From: CAVPDG01 sp963702535
GTDB taxonomy: Bacteria > Chloroflexota > Anaerolineae > Anaerolineales > UBA4823
DNA length: 64,000 nt
Direction of reading: 5' to 3'
Assembly: GCA_963702535.1 (NCBI GenBank)
Contig: CAVPDG010000016.1
Location: 1-64,000 of the forward strand
The position numbers and the translations under genes were made by a program. Under the pieces are notes generated by a model. The model did not search any database. It worked only from the letters and a program-made list of their open reading frames with translations, and was not told where the DNA came from. Every line of letters begins with the position of its first letter. Within the stretch, counting starts at the first letter, position 1. Below, piece by piece: positions 59,653 to 64,000 of the stretch.

Positions 59653-60607
59653 GGCTGCCCTCCACCACTTGCATGAACACGTCTTCCAGCTCGTAAGTGC
59701 GCCGGCGGAAATCCAGCACACGCGCCTGCGGCTCCGCCAGCACCAGGCGCAGCAATTGCGCCTCGGCTTCTGCCGTATCGCTCACCGTCACGATCCAGGT
59801 GCACTTGCCATCCTGCCCGTCCGTGACTTGCAAGCCCTTCACCCAGGCTTGCGCCTTCACCTGCTCCTGGGCGTTCGCCGAGACTCCGGCGAGCGAGAGG
59901 GTATAAGCCGGTCCCTCGCTGCCCGCCAGCAGCGTAGTGATCGGTCCCATGCTCACCAGCACGCCCTTGTTCAGGATTGCCACCGTATCGCTCACCTTCT
60001 GCACGTCGTCCAGGATGTGCGTCGAGTAGAAGATGGTGGTGTGCTTGCGCAGGCGCTCCATCAGCTCCAGGATATCGTGCCGTCCCATCGGGTCAAGCGA
60101 GGCTGCCGGCTCGTCCAGGATGAGCAGGTCGGGGTAGTTCACCTGCGCCTGGGCGATGCCCAGCCTCTGCCGCTCGCCCCCCGAGAAACCCTTGATCGGG
60201 CGATCCGCCTTGTCTTGCAGCTCCACCAGCTCCAGCATCTCCTGGATGCGCTCGGCGATCTTCTTCTCCGGTCCTTTGAAGAAGAAGCGCGCCGTGAAAT
60301 TCAGCGTCTGGCGGGCGGTCATGTGCTCGTAGAAGCGCGGCTCCTGCGGCAGGTAGCCGGCCCGGCTGCGGATCTCCACGCTGTCATTGACGATATCCAG
60401 GCCAAACACGCTCCCCCCGCCCGCGCTGGGCCAGATCAGCCCCAGCAGCAGCTTGATGGTCGTCGTTTTCCCGGCTCCGTTCGGACCTAAAAAGCCGAAG
60501 ATGGAGTTCTTCGGCACGTGCAGGTTAAGGTCGGTCAGCGCCTGGATGCCGCCAAACGCCTTCCCCAACCCGCGCGTATCGATCACATTGACAGGAGTGT
60601 CGATCAT
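59642..60607 (-). CDS. ABC-2-type exporter ATPase
   Basis: 321 residues from ATG 60605-60607 with GGAGGAG upstream. Walker A GPNGAGKTTTI, Q-loop GYLPQEPRFY, signature FSGGERQRL, Walker B DLLILDEPAASLDP and switch His in YSTHILDD. A longer C-terminal domain of about 85 residues follows, as in exporter ATPases. Powers the adjacent permease. Confidence 0.92.
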   Translation of the reverse strand: MIDTPVNVIDTRGLGKAFGGIQALTDLNLHVPKNSIFGFLGPNGAGKTTTIKLLLGLIWPSAGGGSVFGLDIVNDSVEIRSRAGYLPQEPRFYEHMTARQTLNFTARFFFKGPEKKIAERIQEMLELVELQDKADRPIKGFSGGERQRLGIAQAQVNYPDLLILDEPAASLDPMGRHDILELMERLRKHTTIFYSTHILDDVQKVSDTVAILNKGVLVSMGPITTLLAGSEGPAYTLSLAGVSANAQEQVKAQAWVKGLQVTDGQDGKCTWIVTVSDTAEAEAQLLRLVLAEPQARVLDFRRRTYELEDVFMQVVEGSHVS

Positions 60608-60628
60608 AGGCTCCTCCTTCACTTTAAA

Positions 60629-61237
60629 TTATCCCGTTACCAGCCTTGTGCCGCACGCCTGGCAGAACAGTGCATCCGAGGTATGTTCCCTGCCGCACTT
60701 AGGGCACACCCGCGGCAAATCCACCGGCAACGGCGCGCCGCAGGCAATGCATTGCTCCAGGTCTGGGTCATTGGCTACACCGCAGTGTGTACAGACTTTC
60801 GGGTTGCGCGGCGCGCCCTCCTCGCCTGCCAGGGCGCGGCTCAGAGCGAAGATATCGTTGATGGCATCCCAGATCTGGGGAGCGTAATTGCTCTGCTGGA
60901 GCTCTCCTATGATGTCTGGGATCAACGCCAGCAAGGAAACGGGATTGCTTGCCGCGCGCTCTGCCAGTTCGCTTGCGTCTGCTGCACGGTCCAGCCAATC
61001 GCGGTCGCGGCTCATCGTCACCAGCACGCCGCCCTCGATATCCGCGATGTGCACCGTTACCGGCGTGCCGTGCTTGCTGCCGATCTGCACCAGCGCCGAC
61101 CCGGCATATCGCTCCACGTGGGTCTGCGCCTGGCGGTCGTGGAAGCGTGCCGCCAACTGGTCTGCCAGTGCAACCGCGTGGATACCCCCGTGGAACATGC
61201 GCTGGTGCGTCGGCAGTAAGTTGGAAGGGTCATCCAT
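60629..61237 (-). CDS. Double zinc-ribbon protein
   Basis: Intact, 202 residues. The N-terminal 130 residues have a Roadblock/LC7-like look (ALADQLAARFHDRQAQTHVE, GSALVQIGSKHGTPVTVHI). The C-terminal 50 carry two zinc ribbons: CTHCGVANDPDLEQCIACG and CPKCGREHTSDALFCQACG. Such proteins act in protein-protein or nucleic-acid contacts. It lies 21 bases before the ABC ATPase gene and may regulate it. The Roadblock resemblance is tentative. Confidence 0.75.
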   Translation of the reverse strand: MDDPSNLLPTHQRMFHGGIHAVALADQLAARFHDRQAQTHVERYAGSALVQIGSKHGTPVTVHIADIEGGVLVTMSRDRDWLDRAADASELAERAASNPVSLLALIPDIIGELQQSNYAPQIWDAINDIFALSRALAGEEGAPRNPKVCTHCGVANDPDLEQCIACGAPLPVDLPRVCPKCGREHTSDALFCQACGTRLVTG

Positions 61238-61337
61238 TGGCTGGATCCGCCGTCAGGTGGGTAGGCTTCCCTCTAATTATAGTATGGGAACGCAATTTCA
61301 AGTTGGTTTCTCTGAGTGCACAGGATGGGACTGTGCT

Positions 61338-62051
61338 TTAGTTGAGCTTGTATGTCTTCAGTATGCTCAGCTCTTCTGCGGATAAATACCAGTCGTGGAT
61401 CGCCAGGTCAATCGCCGTAATCGTCGACGTGCCGAATGGATAATCGCGATAACCATTCAAAGCCTGCGCAAACCGCTCCGCCGATCGTAGCGGAGCGCTG
61501 AAACGCATCAGCGTATGGTGTGCCGCGGTTTGGTGGTAACGTCGGTCAAGCCCTTCCCCTAACCCGTGTGTCCGTAGAGTCGCCCGGATGCGCTCACGGA
61601 TGGGCTGCAGGGCGTCCGCCTCGGGAAAGCCCTGCGCGAGAACCGCGGTTGAGGTCAGGGTAACCCCCACCGTTTCCAGCCGGAAGGCACGCACGCCAGA
61701 CAGGGCAGCTTCCACCGCCGGGATGAACGCGCCTGCCTGCGCCAGCTGCTCCTGATTGTGCTCTGCTGCTGTCAAGAGCGATAAAACAGTAACATGGATA
61801 TCGGTCGCAGGATAGTAGTACTGCTCCGGTTCGATCGCGCGCAGGGTTTCCAGGAACAGCCCGATGCGTTGCACCACGCCGGGCGATAACCTTGCCACCA
61901 GGGATAATCCCCGGCGTCCATCTTGCCCCTTGTTGAACGCCAGCGCGTCGTAGGCGAGCTGCCCTGCCTGCAGCTTAGACCACCCCTCCTGCCACATCGC
62001 CTCGTACAGGGGGTACAGCTCGTGCTGCGAGCGATCCATCTCGCTGCTCAT
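61338..62051 (-). CDS. 2H phosphoesterase-superfamily protein
   Basis: Intact, 237 residues. Two HxT-type motifs, HVTVLSLL (about residue 90) and HHTLMRFS (about 175), are the hallmark of the 2H fold found in 2'-5' RNA ligase and cyclic phosphodiesterases. The two His and Thr/Ser form the active site. N-terminal 60 residues (LYEAMWQEGWSKLQAGQLAY) are extra. Cyclic nucleotide or RNA 2',3'-cyclic phosphate hydrolysis is inferred. Confidence 0.75.
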   Translation of the reverse strand: MSSEMDRSQHELYPLYEAMWQEGWSKLQAGQLAYDALAFNKGQDGRRGLSLVARLSPGVVQRIGLFLETLRAIEPEQYYYPATDIHVTVLSLLTAAEHNQEQLAQAGAFIPAVEAALSGVRAFRLETVGVTLTSTAVLAQGFPEADALQPIRERIRATLRTHGLGEGLDRRYHQTAAHHTLMRFSAPLRSAERFAQALNGYRDYPFGTSTITAIDLAIHDWYLSAEELSILKTYKLN

Positions 62052-62064
62052 CGCAATGGGATTG

Positions 62065-62883
62065 TCACCTCACCGCAACCGCCCCCAGCAAGAAATCGTG
62101 CACATCCTGCTCGAACCGCTTCCCCGAAGCCGGGTGCCCCATCCCCTCGTAAAGGATCAGCTTCGCATGGGGGATGCCTGCCGCCGTCTCGCGGAACAGA
62201 TTCTCTGTATAGAATGGGTCCTCCACGCCGGCAATCACCAACGTCGGCGCCTGGATTTCCCCCAGCCGGTCTCTAAAGTTATGCCTGTCTTCGGCTTCTA
62301 CCGTCACCACCAGGTCATTCGGGTCTTTTGGCGCAGTCAGCCCTCCCATCATAAGCGCCGCCAGCCAGACGACCGGCTTGGACAGTATTTTCTTGTACCC
62401 CGATTGGGGGAAAACACTGCCTATCAGCAGCACATACGCCTGGATCCATTTGCGCTCCTGCGCCAGGCGCGCCACCTGCATTTGCAAGGCTTTCGCCTCC
62501 TCGCTCAGTGTGTGCGCGCTCGAATGGATCACCAGCTTCCGCACCAAATCGGGGTGGTCGGCGGCAAAGTGCTGGGCGATCGATCCACCCGTCGAGACGC
62601 CGATTACATCCACCGCGCCGCCGAACTCCTCCCGGATCATCCGGGCGTAGGCATCAGCCATGTCTTTCATACTGGTACCCTGCGGCAGACCGGGCTTGCG
62701 CAGCACCACATGGATCGTGTACTCGTCCGCCAGGAACTTATACATCGATGACATCATGCCCGCCGGCGGCTTGTTCTCGAACATCAACCCCTGGAAGACG
62801 ACCAACGGGCGCGGTCCGTGGCCCAGGCGGCAGTAAGGTATGCCACAGTTGAGATACCCCGCCTTTGTTTTTTCATTCGCCAT
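62065..62883 (-). CDS. Alpha/beta hydrolase
   Basis: 272 residues from ATG 62881-62883 with GAGGTG upstream. LVVFQGLMFENKP takes the place of the usual HG oxyanion motif. The nucleophile elbow is GVSTGGSIAQ, the acid is in EDPFYTE and the His in GMGHPASG. The triad is complete. Substrate unknown. It overlaps no neighbour; 13 bases separate it from the 2H gene. Confidence 0.85.
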   Translation of the reverse strand: MANEKTKAGYLNCGIPYCRLGHGPRPLVVFQGLMFENKPPAGMMSSMYKFLADEYTIHVVLRKPGLPQGTSMKDMADAYARMIREEFGGAVDVIGVSTGGSIAQHFAADHPDLVRKLVIHSSAHTLSEEAKALQMQVARLAQERKWIQAYVLLIGSVFPQSGYKKILSKPVVWLAALMMGGLTAPKDPNDLVVTVEAEDRHNFRDRLGEIQAPTLVIAGVEDPFYTENLFRETAAGIPHAKLILYEGMGHPASGKRFEQDVHDFLLGAVAVR

Positions 62884-62950
62884 GATGCACCTCGTTTGGC
62901 TGTTACCGGGCAGCCTCTCTAATTCTACACTCAATCACCATAAAAGACTA

Positions 62951-62976
62951 CAGCGGCGAACCATCGTTCGCCGCTG
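62951..62976 (-). terminator. Terminator downstream of the MerR-type gene
   Basis: Perfect 10-bp stem CAGCGGCGAA/TTCGCCGCTG with a 6-nt loop, followed on the minus strand by TAGTCTTTTATGG. It lies about 40 bases after the stop at 63019. Confidence 0.78.
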
Positions 62977-63018
62977 CACAATTACGCAGAACTCCCCGGA
63001 CATGGGGTTTCGCAAATT

Positions 63019-63853
63019 CTAACTCTTCATCACCGGGAACTGCACCTCCGTCACGGTGTCCTGATCCACCTGGCTCACCCCGTCCCCGGCTGGCGCCGCC
63101 TCGCGCAGATACACCTCCCGCGCCGGTCCGCAGATGCGGTAGCCGTTCTGCTCGATCCAGCGTCCCAGCGCCTGGTACGCTTCGTTGATCGTGACGAACG
63201 CCCCGTGATGGATCGTACATGCCATTGCCTCCACTCTTGGCAGCGAGTGCGCCTTCACCCGCCCCGTTTCAGGCAGGGCGCCTTGCACCGGGATGCACAC
63301 CTCCACATCCCAGTCCTTCTCCTTGTACTCATCGTCGTAATACAGCGTCAGGCACGGCGCTTCCGACGTGCGTACGCGCTGCTGGGCGAGGGTTGCGCCC
63401 AGCTCCTCCCACAGCTTGCCCTGCTCGGGCGGCGTGGGCACAATATCCCGGATTGAAGCCACCTTCATTGCCTCAACCGGCTTGATAACGACCTCGTATT
63501 TGGACATGGGTTCCTCCAGTTGGATCTGCCTCAGCCGCCTCTCGACCCGCTCCAGGCGCTGCGTCTCCTCCCGCACCCGCTCCCGGATCTCCACCTGTCG
63601 CAGCTTCAGCATCCCGCGCGATCTGCTCGGGGGTCAGGTCGTCTGCCAGGAGCTGGCCGATCTCCTGCAGCGAGAATCCCATGTCCTTGAGCGCCAGGAT
63701 GCGGTTCAGTCTTTGAAGTTGCGCCAGCTCGTAATAGCGGTAGCCGGTGACAGGATCGACTTCGATGGGCTTGAGCAGGTCCACCTCGTCATAGTAGCGC
63801 AGCGCCTTGACCGAGACACGGCTGAGTTTTGAGAAGTCTCCGATCCGGATCAT
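63019..63853 (-). CDS. MerR-family regulator with GyrI-like effector domain, frameshifted
   Basis: The start MIRIGDFSKLSRVSVKALRY (ATG 63851-63853) is the MerR winged helix, with YYDEVDLLKPIEVDPVTGYR. The coiled coil near 63600 carries a frame break. After EEPMSKYEVVIKPVEAMKVA comes a GyrI-like/Bacillus BmrR-type drug-binding domain (GAFVTINEAYQALGRWIEQN and YLREAAPAGD). It senses amphipathic compounds and activates exporters by untwisting spaced promoters. About 275 residues. No direct target is adjacent. Confidence 0.85.
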
Positions 63854-63922
63854 CGTAGAAGCCTCCACATCCATTTATACAGCCTCCAGCAAGGGGAGAG
63901 TCAAGAGGCAATTCTGCTAATT

Positions 63923-64000
63923 TCAACCCCCTGGATCGTCCTTCAACCGCGCCACCCAGCGCGCCCCCGCCTCCTCAATAGCCACCACCCCTGCGTGGTC
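63923..64000 (-). CDS. C-terminal end of an unidentified gene
   Basis: The frame reading ...VAIEEAGARWVARLKDDPGG ends with TGA at 63923-63925 and runs off the window. The fragment is too short for family assignment. Confidence 0.45.
   Translation of the reverse strand, partial: DHAGVVAIEEAGARWVARLKDDPGG

Overview
The window is a GC-rich bacterial chromosome segment with closely packed genes on both strands and no rRNA or plasmid functions. Gene content suggests a member of the Chloroflexota, probably Anaerolineae-like. Pointers are PATAN/DUF4388 with a small GTPase, many GAF proteins, a fused-subunit branched-chain 2-oxoacid dehydrogenase E1, DUF2085/DUF4173/DUF4126 membrane proteins, and a GAAC-N4-GTTC LexA box. 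This placement is inference, since no phylogenetic marker is present. About half of the clear genes are broken by single-base frameshifts whose two halves still align to one family. That looks more like sequence or assembly error than real decay, so these genes are annotated as single CDSs with the breaks noted.

Layout. 1-3.2 kb (minus): an MBL-fold hydrolase, a lincosamide/aminoglycoside-type nucleotidyltransferase, two GNAT acetyltransferases and a DnaQ-like exonuclease with a WYL-like tail. 3.2-4.8 kb: a small membrane ORF, a secreted protein with a sorting-like C-terminus, and tRNA-Asn. 4.9-18.3 kb (plus): one long signalling cluster of PATAN/DUF4388 protein, Ras/MglA-like GTPase, alpha/beta hydrolase, V4R sensor, beta-helix protein, receiver with degenerate GGDEF, a giant histidine kinase with about ten GAF domains, a CheY-like receiver, and an alpha/beta hydrolase lacking its nucleophile. 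18.4-21.2 kb (minus): a complete diversity-generating retroelement (DGR). A secreted formylglycine-generating-enzyme-like target carries the variable repeat (VR) at its C-terminus, followed by Avd, the template repeat (TR) and the reverse transcriptase. 21.3-27.6 kb (plus): a nested palindrome, a TPP riboswitch, thiN-thiB-thiP-thiQ, a rhodanese and a DUF402 protein.

27.7-38.9 kb is mostly minus: membrane proteins, a DUF488-DUF488-OB-like cassette, a five-gene dynamin/4TM/selA/small OB-like/DUF2085 operon behind an almost leaderless promoter, an EamA transporter, a DUF2804 protein, a fatty-acid desaturase, tRNA-Val and an orphan I9 propeptide. 39.1-40 kb: lexA with an operator inside its promoter. 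40.1-43.7 kb (plus): acyltransferase, glycosyltransferase, FkbM methyltransferase, glycosyltransferase. 43.7-49.8 kb: a NarL-type two-component pair and two large membrane proteins around a 20-bp bidirectional terminator. 49.9-52.7 kb: a B12-binding radical SAM protein and a glycosyltransferase. 52.7-57.9 kb (minus): E3, E2 and fused E1 of a 2-oxoacid dehydrogenase. 58-64 kb (minus): methyltransferase, ABC-2 exporter, zinc-ribbon protein, 2H phosphoesterase-like protein, alpha/beta hydrolase and a MerR/GyrI-like regulator.

The standout system is the DGR. After placing 2-nt and 1-nt gaps in the TR, all 19 TR/VR mismatches fall on template adenines, the hallmark of adenine-directed mutagenic homing. 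The second candidate for new biology is the 13-kb GTPase/PATAN/multi-GAF signalling cluster.
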